A stretch of DNA of 41,776 nucleotides. Source: Pseudonocardia sp. Its GTDB lineage: Bacteria; Actinomycetota; Actinomycetes; Mycobacteriales; Pseudonocardiaceae. Positions 24,178 to 31,816 of this stretch are shown here, piece after piece. The stretch covers positions 1 through 41,776 of the forward strand of contig JAJCYC010000152.1 of the NCBI GenBank assembly GCA_029263115.1. Direction: 5' to 3'. Position 1 is the stretch's first letter. The number at the start of each line of letters is the position of its first letter. The position numbers were made by a program, and so were the translations under genes. Below the pieces are notes generated by a model. That model saw only the letters and a program-made list of their open reading frames with translations. It was not told the origin of the DNA and ran no database searches.

Positions 24178-25104
24178 GTGACCGATCAGCGCCGAGGCAC
24201 CTGGTACGCGGTCGCCGCCTACGGGCTGTGGGGTCTGCTCCCGCTGTACCTGCTCGCGCTGGCCCCGGCCGGCCCGCCGGAGATCCTCACCCACCGGATC
24301 ATCTGGTCGTTCCTGTTGCTGGTCGGGGTGCTGGTGGTGTTGCGCCGGTGGCGGGGGCGGGCGGTCTGGCCGCGCGCGGTGTGGCGGCGGCCGGGGGTGC
24401 TCGGCGGGTTGACTCTCGCCGCGCTGCTGATCGCGGTGAACTGGATTCTCTACATCTACGGCGCCACCACCGCCCGGGTGGTCGAGGTGTCGCTGGGCTA
24501 CTTCATCAACCCACTGGTCTCGGTGCTGCTCGGTGTGGTCATCCTGCGCGAGCGGCTGCGCCCCGGCCAGTGGATCGCGGTCGGCGTGGGCGCGGTCGCG
24601 GTCGGCGTGCTGACCGTCGACTACGGCCGGCTGCCCTGGTTGGCGCTGGTGCTGGCGTTCAGCTTCGGGCTGTACGGGCTGATCAAGAAGTTGGTCGGCG
24701 CGCCCGCCGTGGAGGGCATGACGATCGAGACGGCGGTGCTCCTCCTGCCGGCGGCGGTGTTCCTGGGCTGGGCCGAGCTGGCCGGGCGGGCGGCGTTCGG
24801 CCAGGTGTCGGCGGTGAACACCGCGCTGCTGGTCGGCTGCGGGGTGATCACCGCGGTACCGCTGCTGCTGTTCGCCGGCGCGGCGAACCGGGTGTCGCTG
24901 ACGGTGCTCGGCATCACCCAGTACCTGGCGCCCACCCTGCAACTGCTGATCGGGGTGCTGGTGCTGGGCGAGCCGATGCCGCCGGCCCGGCTGGTCGGGT
25001 TCGGGCTGGTCTGGGCCGCGCTGGTGATCTTCACGGTGGACGCGGTGGCGCATGTCAGACGGTCGGCCAGGCCGTCCGACCTGCACCCGCCGGTCCCCGC
25101 CTGA
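24178..25104 (+). CDS. rarD: RarD/EamA-family permease
   Basis: This 308-residue, 10-TM drug/metabolite transporter superfamily protein is in the cytoplasmic membrane. The N-terminus GTWYAVAAYGLWGLLPLYL and the HRIIWSFLLL segment are the typical RarD start. NWILYIYGATTARVVEVSLGYFINPLVSVLLG and ITQYLAPTLQLLIGVLVLGE are the duplicated EamA domain hallmarks. GTG 24178 was chosen because it opens directly into MTDQRRGTWY, the family's usual start; upstream sequence in this frame belongs to another gene's shadow. RarD proteins are named for a chloramphenicol-related phenotype, but the substrate is not known. Confidence 0.93.
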   Translation: MTDQRRGTWYAVAAYGLWGLLPLYLLALAPAGPPEILTHRIIWSFLLLVGVLVVLRRWRGRAVWPRAVWRRPGVLGGLTLAALLIAVNWILYIYGATTARVVEVSLGYFINPLVSVLLGVVILRERLRPGQWIAVGVGAVAVGVLTVDYGRLPWLALVLAFSFGLYGLIKKLVGAPAVEGMTIETAVLLLPAAVFLGWAELAGRAAFGQVSAVNTALLVGCGVITAVPLLLFAGAANRVSLTVLGITQYLAPTLQLLIGVLVLGEPMPPARLVGFGLVWAALVIFTVDAVAHVRRSARPSDLHPPVPA

Positions 25105-25130
25105 GCGCGGCGCCGATCAGCAGGCCCGCC

Positions 25131-25355
25131 TCAGCCCACGGTCTCGCCCCGCGCGCCCGCCCGGGTCCGGGCCGGATTGACCTCCCGCTCGGGGTGGCGC
25201 CGCAGGTACTCCTGTTCGAGATCTCCGGTGCGCATGGAGTGCTCGCGCAGCGCGTGCGGCGACCCGTGCAGGAACGTGTCGTTGCGGGTGCGGTGCAGGT
25301 GCTCGAGTTCGCGCAGCAGGTCGACCTCGTGGAGGTCCTGGGGATCGCCGGACAT
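25131..25355 (-). CDS. DUF6158 family small protein
   Basis: This 74-residue acidic protein reads DLHEVDLLRELEHLHRTRNDTFLHGSPHALREHSMRTGDLEQEYLRRHPEREVNPARTRAG. The pattern ELxHLHxTRxxTFLHGS...EYLRRxPxR is characteristic of DUF6158, a small actinobacterial family of unknown function. No membrane segment or signal peptide is present. It ends convergently with the RarD permease. The ATG at 25355 has no in-frame upstream alternative that looks conserved. Confidence 0.82.
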   Translation of the reverse strand: MSGDPQDLHEVDLLRELEHLHRTRNDTFLHGSPHALREHSMRTGDLEQEYLRRHPEREVNPARTRAGARGETVG

Positions 25356-25547
25356 CTGACACCTCTTCCGTCACGGGGCACGGGTCCACTCCAGGGTCCC
25401 GGCGATGGCGGGCCGGCGCAATCCGGGAATCAGGCGGACCGGCGACGCGCCGGGCCCGTCAGGTGCCGGCCGAACCGATCACCGCGAAACGAAGATCGTC
25501 TCACCGGCTGCGCCTATGGTGCGTCGTCGACCAGTACGGTCTTTCCT

Positions 25548-25853
25548 GTGGAGTGCACGATCGAGGCCGCCACCGAGGTCCTCGGTGGAAAATGGAAGTT
25601 GGTGATCCTGCGCATCCTGCTCGGTGGCACGCACCGCTTCGGTGAGCTGCACCGGGCGATACCGAGGATCACCCCCCGGATCCTGACCAGGCAGCTACGG
25701 GAACTGGAGTCCGACGGTCTGGTGCGGCGCACCGTGTACCCCGAGGTGGAGTACTCGGTGACCGAGGTCGGCGCCGGCCTGAGGGACATCGCCGAGCGCT
25801 TGGAGCGCTGGGGTGCCCGGTACCGGGAGACGATGAGAGGAGCGGCCAGGTGA
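25548..25853 (+). CDS. HxlR-family transcriptional regulator
   Basis: HxlR proteins are small winged-helix regulators that often sense reactive aldehydes or redox stress. The 101-residue product from GTG 25548 shows the family pattern CTIEAATEVLGGKWKLVILRILLGGTHRFGELHRAIPRITPRILTRQLRELESDGLVRRTVYPEVEYSVTEVG. The Cys at position 3 corresponds to the sensor-type N-terminal Cys seen in many members. The start codon lacks a strong ribosome site, so an alternative start is possible. The end overlaps the next gene's GTG (GTGA), an unusual pairing of HxlR with a TetR regulator. Confidence 0.88.
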   Translation: MECTIEAATEVLGGKWKLVILRILLGGTHRFGELHRAIPRITPRILTRQLRELESDGLVRRTVYPEVEYSVTEVGAGLRDIAERLERWGARYRETMRGAAR

Positions 25854-26629
25854 GCGCCGGGCCCCCGGAACCCGCACGCGCCGCGCTGAGCCGCGAGCGC
25901 ATCGTGTCCGCGACGGTCGAGTTGATCGAGCGCGACGGCGCCGAGGCGGTGTCGATGCGCCGGGTGGCCGCGTTGCTGGGCGTCGCGCCGATGTCGCTGT
26001 ACAACCACGTGCCGAACAAGGCCGCGCTGCTCGACGCGGTCGCCGAGCGGATCATGACCGAGGTCGTGCCGCCGGACCCGGACCCCGCCGCCCCGGACCC
26101 CGACTGGTGCGACCAGGCGCGCACGCTGGCCCGGGGCTTCCGGGCGGTGGCCCGCCGCTACCCGCGCAGCGTGCTGGTGGCGATCAACCGCGAGCCCCGG
26201 GGCATCGTGGGGCTGCGTCCGGTGGAGCGGGCGCTGGCCGCAGTGCGCCAGGCCGGGTTCGACGACCAGACCTCGGTGCGGCTGATGCGCACGTTCGTCG
26301 CCTTCGTCCTGGGCAGCATGCTGCGCGAGGCGGGCGCCGGGGAGCCACGCGAGCGGCCGACCGCCGAGGGCTCGGCCGACAACACCGCGGCCGACAACAC
26401 CGCGCTGGCCGTCGCGCTGCGCGCGGGCCACTTCCCGCACGTGTCCGCGGTGCTGCCGATGCTCGTCGAGCACGACCACGACGCCGACTTCGAATTCGGC
26501 CTGGAACTGCTGATCGGCGCCATGCAGGCCGCGCTGCCGGCCGGGGTTTCGACACCGGTTTCGGCTCCGGTTTCGACACCGACCGGGAGTAGTGACCCGC
26601 TCATTGCCGGTGACCGACCACCCGGATAG
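25850..26629 (+). CDS. TetR-family transcriptional regulator
   Basis: This 259-residue TetR-type regulator has an N-terminal helix-turn-helix (RERIVSATVELIERDGAEAVSMRRVAALLGVAPMSLYNHVPNKAALLDAVAERI) and a TetR_C ligand-binding domain ending around residue 225, followed by a low-complexity tail with VSTPVSAPVSTP. GTG 25850 overlaps the HxlR stop, so the two are translated from one message and may act in one circuit. Its likely target could be the adjacent DUF445 gene downstream or its own operon; no operator is established. A palindrome GTGAC-GCGT-GTCAC lies at 26655-26668, just after it. Confidence 0.9.
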   Translation: MSAGPPEPARAALSRERIVSATVELIERDGAEAVSMRRVAALLGVAPMSLYNHVPNKAALLDAVAERIMTEVVPPDPDPAAPDPDWCDQARTLARGFRAVARRYPRSVLVAINREPRGIVGLRPVERALAAVRQAGFDDQTSVRLMRTFVAFVLGSMLREAGAGEPRERPTAEGSADNTAADNTALAVALRAGHFPHVSAVLPMLVEHDHDADFEFGLELLIGAMQAALPAGVSTPVSAPVSTPTGSSDPLIAGDRPPG

Positions 26630-26654
26630 TGTGCTGATCACGTCCACCTGATGA

Positions 26655-26668
26655 GTGACGCGTGTCAC
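26655..26668. promoter_or_regulatory. GTGAC-GCGT-GTCAC palindrome before DUF445 gene
   Basis: This perfect 5-bp-arm inverted repeat lies 32 bases before the ATG of the DUF445 gene, a typical operator position for a TetR-family repressor such as the one encoded just upstream. Binding is inferred. Confidence 0.4.
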
Positions 26669-26699
26669 GTACGGGCGCGAACGATCGAGGGGTGCACCG

Positions 26700-27998
26700 A
26701 TGGACTGGTCGTCGATCTTCCCGCTGGTGCACACGGACAACGTGGTGGTCCACTATCTGTCGATCCCGCTGTTCACCGGGGTGATCGGCTGGATAACCAA
26801 CTGGACCGGCATCCTGATGCTGTTCTACCCGGTCCAGTTCAAGGGCATCCGCATCCCGGGGTTGAAGACGCTCGCCCAGTTCCTGCCGCGCAAGGTGCTG
26901 GAGGTGCCGGTCGGGCTGGTCCTGGGCAAGTTCGGCTGGCAGGGCATCATCCCGTCCCGGGCGGCCAAGATGGGCAGCATCGCGGTCGACAAGGGCCTGA
27001 CCAAGCTCGGCACGACCACCGAGTTCTACCAACAGCTCGACCCCACCGCGATCGCCGAACACATCCTACTCACCTCCCGTGCCGAGATCGACCGGATCAT
27101 CGACCGGCTGATGCAGCGCTACTACCCGACGGTCTGGGCCAACGTGCCGCCCAGCGTGCGCGCGGCGATCCAGGCCCGGGTCGAGGCGCAGCTGCCGGAC
27201 ATCGTGCACGACTTGACCAAGGAGATCGGGGTCAACATCGACCAGCTCCTGGACGTCAAGCTGATGGTCATCGGGTACATGGAGGAAGACCCGACCCTGG
27301 CGAACATGATCTTCCAGGAGATGGGCAAGCGGGAGCTGCGCCTGATCATCCACTTCGGCTTCGTGTTCGGCTTCGTCCTGGGCCTGCCCCTGCTGGGCAT
27401 CACCCTGCTCTTCCCCGGGGTGTGGTGGATCGTGCCGATCCTCGGCGCGGTGATCGGCTACGTGACGAACTGGCTGGCCATCGCGGTGATCTTCGAACCG
27501 GTCGAGCCGAAGTTCGGCTTCCAGGGTCTGTTCATCCGCCGGCAGAAGGAGGTCGCCGACGTCTGGGCGCGGATCATCTCCGAGCGGATCGTGTCGCTGC
27601 AGAACATCGGCTACGAGCTGTTCCACGGACCGCGCGGCGACCGCACCCGCAAGATGATCGAGAACGTGATGCGCCCGGTGGTGGACCGCGCGGTCGGGGT
27701 GGCCCGGATGCCGGTGCGGGCCGCGATCGGCCGGCAGGCCTACGACACCATGTCCATGTACGCCGTGTCCGAGGCCACCGACGTGGCCAAGGCGTCGTTC
27801 CTGGACGAGGAGTTCAATCGCAAGCAGAGCGCGGCGATCCGCGAGCTCGTCGCCGAGAAGACCCGGCAGATGAGCCCGCACGACTTCGCGGACATGCTGC
27901 GCTCGGCGATCAAGGAGGACGAGTGGCTGCTGATCCTGCACGGCGCGGTGCTCGGCGTGCTCGCCGGGCTGGCGCACCTCGCGGTGTTCGGCGCCTGA
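26700..27998 (+). CDS. DUF445 family membrane protein
   Basis: This 432-residue protein belongs to DUF445 (YheB-like). The family motif appears twice: GVIGWITNWTGILMLFYPV near residue 25 and GAVIGYVTNWLAIAVIFEPV near residue 250. Membrane segments are predicted near the N-terminus, in the middle (FGFVFGFVLGLPLLGITLLF, VWWIVPILGAVIGYV) and at the C-terminus (LLILHGAVLGVLAGLAHLAVFGA). ATG 26700 follows a good ribosome site (GAGGGGTG). The function is unknown. It precedes an Abi-alpha-type gene by 85 bases, and the two may share a transcript. Confidence 0.9.
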   Translation: MDWSSIFPLVHTDNVVVHYLSIPLFTGVIGWITNWTGILMLFYPVQFKGIRIPGLKTLAQFLPRKVLEVPVGLVLGKFGWQGIIPSRAAKMGSIAVDKGLTKLGTTTEFYQQLDPTAIAEHILLTSRAEIDRIIDRLMQRYYPTVWANVPPSVRAAIQARVEAQLPDIVHDLTKEIGVNIDQLLDVKLMVIGYMEEDPTLANMIFQEMGKRELRLIIHFGFVFGFVLGLPLLGITLLFPGVWWIVPILGAVIGYVTNWLAIAVIFEPVEPKFGFQGLFIRRQKEVADVWARIISERIVSLQNIGYELFHGPRGDRTRKMIENVMRPVVDRAVGVARMPVRAAIGRQAYDTMSMYAVSEATDVAKASFLDEEFNRKQSAAIRELVAEKTRQMSPHDFADMLRSAIKEDEWLLILHGAVLGVLAGLAHLAVFGA

Positions 27999-28083
27999 CC
28001 TCCTCGCGCGGCGGCGTGGTGTCCGTGAGGGCGTCGTCGAGTGCACACCCCAGCAGCGCGAGCCGGAGAAGGACGATCCCGAG

Positions 28084-29193
28084 ATGAGCCAGAACGGCCA
28101 GCACCCCGAGGACACCGGCCCGGTCCCGGGCGGTCAGCAGCAGGTCCACCAGGCCGAGTTGGTCGACGGCGGCCTACCCGTCGAGCGGACCGGGTCGATC
28201 GCGCGATCCGAGCAGGTCCGCCAGACGGAACTGCGGCTGCACCACGCCGAGGAGCGGTTGGCCGAGGTACAGCGCGCGGAGGCCCGGCCACGGCTGCCGT
28301 CGCTGCCCGCCCTGCCGGGGATTCCCGGGCTGCGCAGCCTCGGCGGGCTGGCCGACGGCCTGCTCAGCGTCACCCCGTCCAGCCTGGTGCGCGCCGTGCC
28401 CGACGTGGCGAAGGTGGCCGGGGCGGTCCTCTGGCGGACCAACCAGTGGACGATCAACGCCTCGCTGCACATCGGTGACGTGGTGCTGCGCGGCGCGGTG
28501 TCCGGGCAGTCCGCCCAGATGCTCGTCGAGCAGGTCAGCACGGAGGCCAAGCAGTCGCTGCGCGAGCTGCTGGGCATCGCCGAGGCGCCCGATCCGATGC
28601 CGCGGTCGTTGCGCGAGCGGATCAGCCCGAGCGGTGTCGACGCCGCGCCGATCAGCCTGCCGGACCGGATGAACGCCCTGCTGGACGCGTCGTCGGACCT
28701 CACCTACCCGGACTCCGGGCACCCGGCCTACGTCCGGCTGCTCTCCGAGCTGTCCCCGGACGAGGCACGCATCCTGCGGGTGTTCGCCGAACGCGGTGCG
28801 CAGCCGTCGGTGGACGTGCGGACCCGCCGGCCGTTCGGGGTGGGCAGCGAGCTGGTCGCCCCCGGCATCACCATGATCGGTCGCTACGCCGGCTGCCGGA
28901 ACGTGGAGCGCGTGCCGGCCTACCTGAACAACCTGTTCCGGCTGGGGTTGGTCTGGTTCTCCCGGGAGGCGCTGCCCGACCAGAGCCTCTACGACGTCCT
29001 CGAGGCGCAGGAGGAGGTGGAGGAGGCGATGGCGAAGGCCGGCAAGGGGATCACCGTGCGGCGCAGCATCGAGCTCACCGCGTTCGGCCGCAACCTGTGT
29101 GCGATGACCGGGCTGCTGCCGCCGTCGGACTCGACCGCCCGGGTCTCCGCCGGGGAGACCACCAGGGCGCTGCTCCCGCCGGACGCCCGCTGA
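28084..29193 (+). CDS. Abi-alpha (DUF4393) family protein
   Basis: This 369-residue protein matches the abortive-infection alpha family (DUF4393). Features are an acidic N-terminus, a hydrophobic middle (VRAVPDVAKVAGAVLWRTNQWTINASLHIGDVVLRGAVSG), and the diagnostic LLSELSPDEARILRVFAERGAQPSVDVR followed by VERVPAYLNNLFRLGLVWF and VRRSIELTAFGRNLC. Family members have been associated with phage exclusion, but the molecular action is unproven. It may be cotranscribed with the DUF445 gene upstream and is followed by a strong hairpin. Its defence role in this genome is inference only. Confidence 0.82.
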   Translation: MSQNGQHPEDTGPVPGGQQQVHQAELVDGGLPVERTGSIARSEQVRQTELRLHHAEERLAEVQRAEARPRLPSLPALPGIPGLRSLGGLADGLLSVTPSSLVRAVPDVAKVAGAVLWRTNQWTINASLHIGDVVLRGAVSGQSAQMLVEQVSTEAKQSLRELLGIAEAPDPMPRSLRERISPSGVDAAPISLPDRMNALLDASSDLTYPDSGHPAYVRLLSELSPDEARILRVFAERGAQPSVDVRTRRPFGVGSELVAPGITMIGRYAGCRNVERVPAYLNNLFRLGLVWFSREALPDQSLYDVLEAQEEVEEAMAKAGKGITVRRSIELTAFGRNLCAMTGLLPPSDSTARVSAGETTRALLPPDAR

Positions 29194-29199
29194 AGATCG

Positions 29200-29228
29200 A
29201 CCCGGAAGCGTGCATCACACTTCCGGGT
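29200..29228. terminator. Hairpin after Abi-alpha gene
   Basis: ACCCGGAAG (29200-29208) and CTTCCGGGT (29220-29228) form a perfect 9-bp stem with an 11-base loop, just after the Abi-alpha stop. It is suited to be a terminator, with no clear U tract. Confidence 0.6.
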
Positions 29229-29263
29229 TCGGGTCGTTGAACCACCCGAAGAAGGGTGACCTG

Positions 29264-29866
29264 ATGCAGAGCGGCGCGGTTCCCGGTACCCGGTGGGGTG
29301 TGTTCACGGTGGTGCTGGTGCCGTGCGCGATCGTGGTCGCGGTGCTGGCCGCCGCCCTGCTCAACGGTGTACTGGCCGCGTCGCTCGCGCTGTCCCGGCT
29401 GCCGGTGCAGCTCAAGGTCGACAAGCTGGACGGCACGGACCTGACGCTCTATGCCACCGAGGTCAGCCCGGTGGACGACGAGGACCGGCCGGCCGGACGA
29501 GCCGGCATCGGCAAGGCCACGATCAGCGGGCTCTGCCTCGGCCTCGGCGCGGATGTTCCGGCACTCGGCAAGACCGCGCTCAAGGTCACCACGCCGGCCG
29601 ACGTCGACGCGTCCAACCTGTTGCTCGACGCGAAGTCGCTGACCGGTGACCTCACCGCCGAGGACGCCCTGGTCGGTCAGGACGCGAGCCGGTTCACCAT
29701 CGGCGCGGCCGGGGCCAAGGGCCCGACCGGGACCCCCGGCCTGCAGGCCGCCAAGGTCCTGCTGGACGGCGACGTCGGGGTGCAGGCGTTCAGCCTGCAG
29801 GCCGGCAGCCTGAAGCTGTCCCAGCTCAAGGTCGAAGCCGTGTCCGGGACCACGGAGCCGTGCTGA
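29264..29866 (+). CDS. DUF6230 family membrane-anchored protein
   Basis: This 200-residue protein has an N-terminal membrane anchor or signal (GVFTVVLVPCAIVVAVLAAALLNGVLAASLAL) and an exported body rich in the family's beta-strand pattern: KLDGTDLTLYATEVSP, ATISGLCLGLG, LKVTTPADVDASNLLLDAKSL. Homologues in Streptomyces are sometimes labelled cholesterol esterase without good grounds. ATG 29264 follows GAAGGGTG, a good ribosome site. It lies four bases upstream of the DUF6114 gene, its standard partner, so the two almost certainly form an operon. Exact function unknown. Confidence 0.85.
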   Translation: MQSGAVPGTRWGVFTVVLVPCAIVVAVLAAALLNGVLAASLALSRLPVQLKVDKLDGTDLTLYATEVSPVDDEDRPAGRAGIGKATISGLCLGLGADVPALGKTALKVTTPADVDASNLLLDAKSLTGDLTAEDALVGQDASRFTIGAAGAKGPTGTPGLQAAKVLLDGDVGVQAFSLQAGSLKLSQLKVEAVSGTTEPC

Positions 29867-29870
29867 GCTG

Positions 29871-31199
29871 ATGTGGGACCAGTTCCGCCGGTTCCGCCGG
29901 ACCCGGCCGTTCTGGGGCGGTCTGTTCACCATCGTCGCCGGGGGCGAGATCCTGCTGCTGCCGCTGAGCCCGGTGGCCGACCTGGTGCTCCTCGGGGTGG
30001 CCGGTGTGTCCGGGGCGCTGATCGGCCTGGTCCTGGTGATCATGGGTACGTTCGTCTGGTTCTCCCCGGCGAACCGAACCCTGGCCGGTGTGCTGACCTG
30101 CGTGTTCTCCCTGGCGTCGTTCGTGGTGTCCAACCTCGGCGGCCTGGTCGTGGGCATGGTGCTCGGGCTGATCGGCGGAGCGCTGACGCTGGCCTGGACA
30201 CCCGACCGGAAGGCCGCGGCCGTCGCGGGGCGGCGCCGGTTCGGCCGAGGTCCCGGGCCGGGCGGGGCCGCGGTGCTGGTACTGCTGCTCGGGGTGGTGC
30301 CGCTGCTGCTCCTGACCGCCGGCGGTCAGGCGCTCGCCGCCCCCGCGCCGCGCGAGGCGGCCTTGCCGGTGCCGCCGCTGCCGGATCCGCCCGGCGGTGA
30401 CTCCGGTGACGACTCCGATGACGACCCCGATGACGACTCCGGTGACGACAATCGCGGCGCAGGCGGGTCACTGCTCGGGTTGCCGCTGCCCGGAGCGCCC
30501 GGACCCCTGTTCCCACCGGTACTGCCCGGGTTGGTCAAGCTGCTGCCGTCCACGCTGTTCGCTCCGTTCCAGCCGTCGGTCCGTCCCGAAGGCGGGGCCG
30601 TGGCCAGCGGGCTGGTCGGCGAGCTGCTGATGGACACCTTGACGGTGACCAACTTCCGCTACCAGGGCATGGTCGAGTTCCCGGTGGCCGGCGGCGGGCG
30701 CCAGCGGGCGCTGCGGATCGTGGTGGACAGCACCGACATCGGCAACCTGCGGATCAACATCCCGGGCGACGACGCGAGCGTGCAGGTCACCCAGCGCCCG
30801 GACTCGCCGAACGCCAGGACCACCCGGCTGGTGCTGGACTGCACCCGGGTGCGGCTGACCATCGCCGGGCTGCTCACCGTCGAGTTCACCCTGGACTTTC
30901 CCCCGCCGCCGCTGATCGTGATCCCGCTGCTCGCCGTCACCGACGTGGAGATCGACTACGTCCGGTTGGCCACCCCGAACCTGCTCATCCCCGGGCTCGA
31001 GGCCACCCCGACCGGGCCGGCGGGCAAGCGGGTCGGGGTCACCGGCTCCGGCAGCTCCGGCGGCGCAGCGGCGGCCGGTGGGTCGGGCGCGGCACCGGGC
31101 CGGTCGCTGACCGCCGCGCAGGCCGACCAGCTGACCAGGCTCGCGGCGTTGCTCGGCCAGCCCGGGCTGCTCCGCCCCTACCGCCAGAACCGGGCCTGA
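29871..31199 (+). CDS. DUF6114 family membrane protein
   Basis: This 442-residue protein has three or four transmembrane segments in the N-terminal ~130 residues (FWGGLFTIVAGGEILLLPL, LVLLGVAGVSGALIGLVLVIMGTF, LAGVLTCVFSLASFVVSNLGG), the DUF6114 domain. A further hydrophobic segment is followed by an acidic tandem repeat (DSGDDSDDDPDDDSGDD) and a long exported or soluble part with a DUF6230-like beta pattern (LTVTNFRYQGMVEFPV; LVLDCTRVRLTIAGLLTVEFTLDF). The extension makes it longer than usual DUF6114 proteins, and it looks like a fusion of the partner-like domain. It is translated four bases after the DUF6230 gene. Confidence 0.83.
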   Translation: MWDQFRRFRRTRPFWGGLFTIVAGGEILLLPLSPVADLVLLGVAGVSGALIGLVLVIMGTFVWFSPANRTLAGVLTCVFSLASFVVSNLGGLVVGMVLGLIGGALTLAWTPDRKAAAVAGRRRFGRGPGPGGAAVLVLLLGVVPLLLLTAGGQALAAPAPREAALPVPPLPDPPGGDSGDDSDDDPDDDSGDDNRGAGGSLLGLPLPGAPGPLFPPVLPGLVKLLPSTLFAPFQPSVRPEGGAVASGLVGELLMDTLTVTNFRYQGMVEFPVAGGGRQRALRIVVDSTDIGNLRINIPGDDASVQVTQRPDSPNARTTRLVLDCTRVRLTIAGLLTVEFTLDFPPPPLIVIPLLAVTDVEIDYVRLATPNLLIPGLEATPTGPAGKRVGVTGSGSSGGAAAAGGSGAAPGRSLTAAQADQLTRLAALLGQPGLLRPYRQNRA

Positions 31200-31272
31200 G
31201 CAGGACGTTCGGCGAGGCTTTCTGAGCCCGTGCCCCGGCCCCACGCGCCGACCAGCTGCCGGGTTGCGCGGG

Positions 31273-31428
31273 TCAGCCGGCGCCGGGTGGGTGCACCCCC
31301 TGCAGCGCGAGCGCGGCCAGTTCGCGCAGCCCGGCGTCGTCGTCGGGTCGCAGCTCCAGCCTCGGGGTGTGCAGCGTGAGTCCGCCGACCGGCCACGGGT
31401 CGGGGACGGGTTCCGTCGAGCTGTGCAC
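31273..31428 (-). pseudogene. GNAT acetyltransferase N-terminal remnant
   Basis: From GTG 31428 the frame reads PDPWPVGGLTLHTPRLELRPDDDAGLRELAALALQGVHPP and stops at 31273. LTLHTPRLELRPDDDAGLRELAALAL is the typical opening of a GNAT (RimJ/RimL-type) acetyltransferase, but the acetyl-CoA binding part is missing, so only about 50 of ~190 residues survive. A deletion or replacement of the 3' part is likely, its former position now being the end of the DUF6114 gene. Confidence 0.65.
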
Positions 31429-31590
31429 GCCGCCGCTGCCCGTTCGAGTGTCCGATCCGACGATCTGTATCGCCACTGTGACACCATCCGCTACTTTGAG
31501 CACTTCAGTATCAGCGTCTACCGGGTCGACCCCCACTCGGGTCGGGAAGCCGGACCAGGTTCCACACACCGTGACCGAAAGGTTGGGCAT

Positions 31591-31735
31591 CGTGGCCGCA
31601 CACTTCAAGGCCTTCACCCGGGCCCGTTCCGGGGCGCCGTCCCACCGGGACAGCAGCCGCCGCAGCTGGACCGACAGCTCCTACACCCGCCGGCGCCGCT
31701 ACCGCCGCGGCGGGCTGATCTCGCTCGACATCCTC
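31591..31735 (+). other. In-frame upstream extension of ABC exporter, closed by TAG
   Basis: From GTG 31591, with GAAAGG about ten bases upstream, a frame of 48 codons (MAAHFKAFTRARSG...SSYTRRRRYRR GGLISLDIL) runs to TAG at 31736. The same frame then continues without another stop into the ABC exporter, through LREIFRRFWPTMRPYRW, which resembles the usual exporter N-terminus. There is no ATG, GTG or TTG codon between the TAG and ATG 31817. The original gene may have started here and been broken by an amber mutation, or this is a short upstream peptide. Confidence 0.5.
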
Positions 31736-31816
31736 TAGGCGACCGACGTCGTCGCCGACCCCGGGCCGGACACCCGGCCCGGCCTGCGGGAGATCTTCCG
31801 CCGGTTCTGGCCGACC

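Noticed and set aside
25405-25605. Small ORF of 66 codons before and over the HxlR start
   Set aside because: It lies in another frame, has an Arg-rich shadow-like composition, and overlaps the clear HxlR protein.
30404-30455. Acidic 12-base tandem repeat in the DUF6114 gene as a minisatellite of interest
   Set aside because: It encodes a short SDDDPDDD-type linker between domains, a common low-complexity feature.
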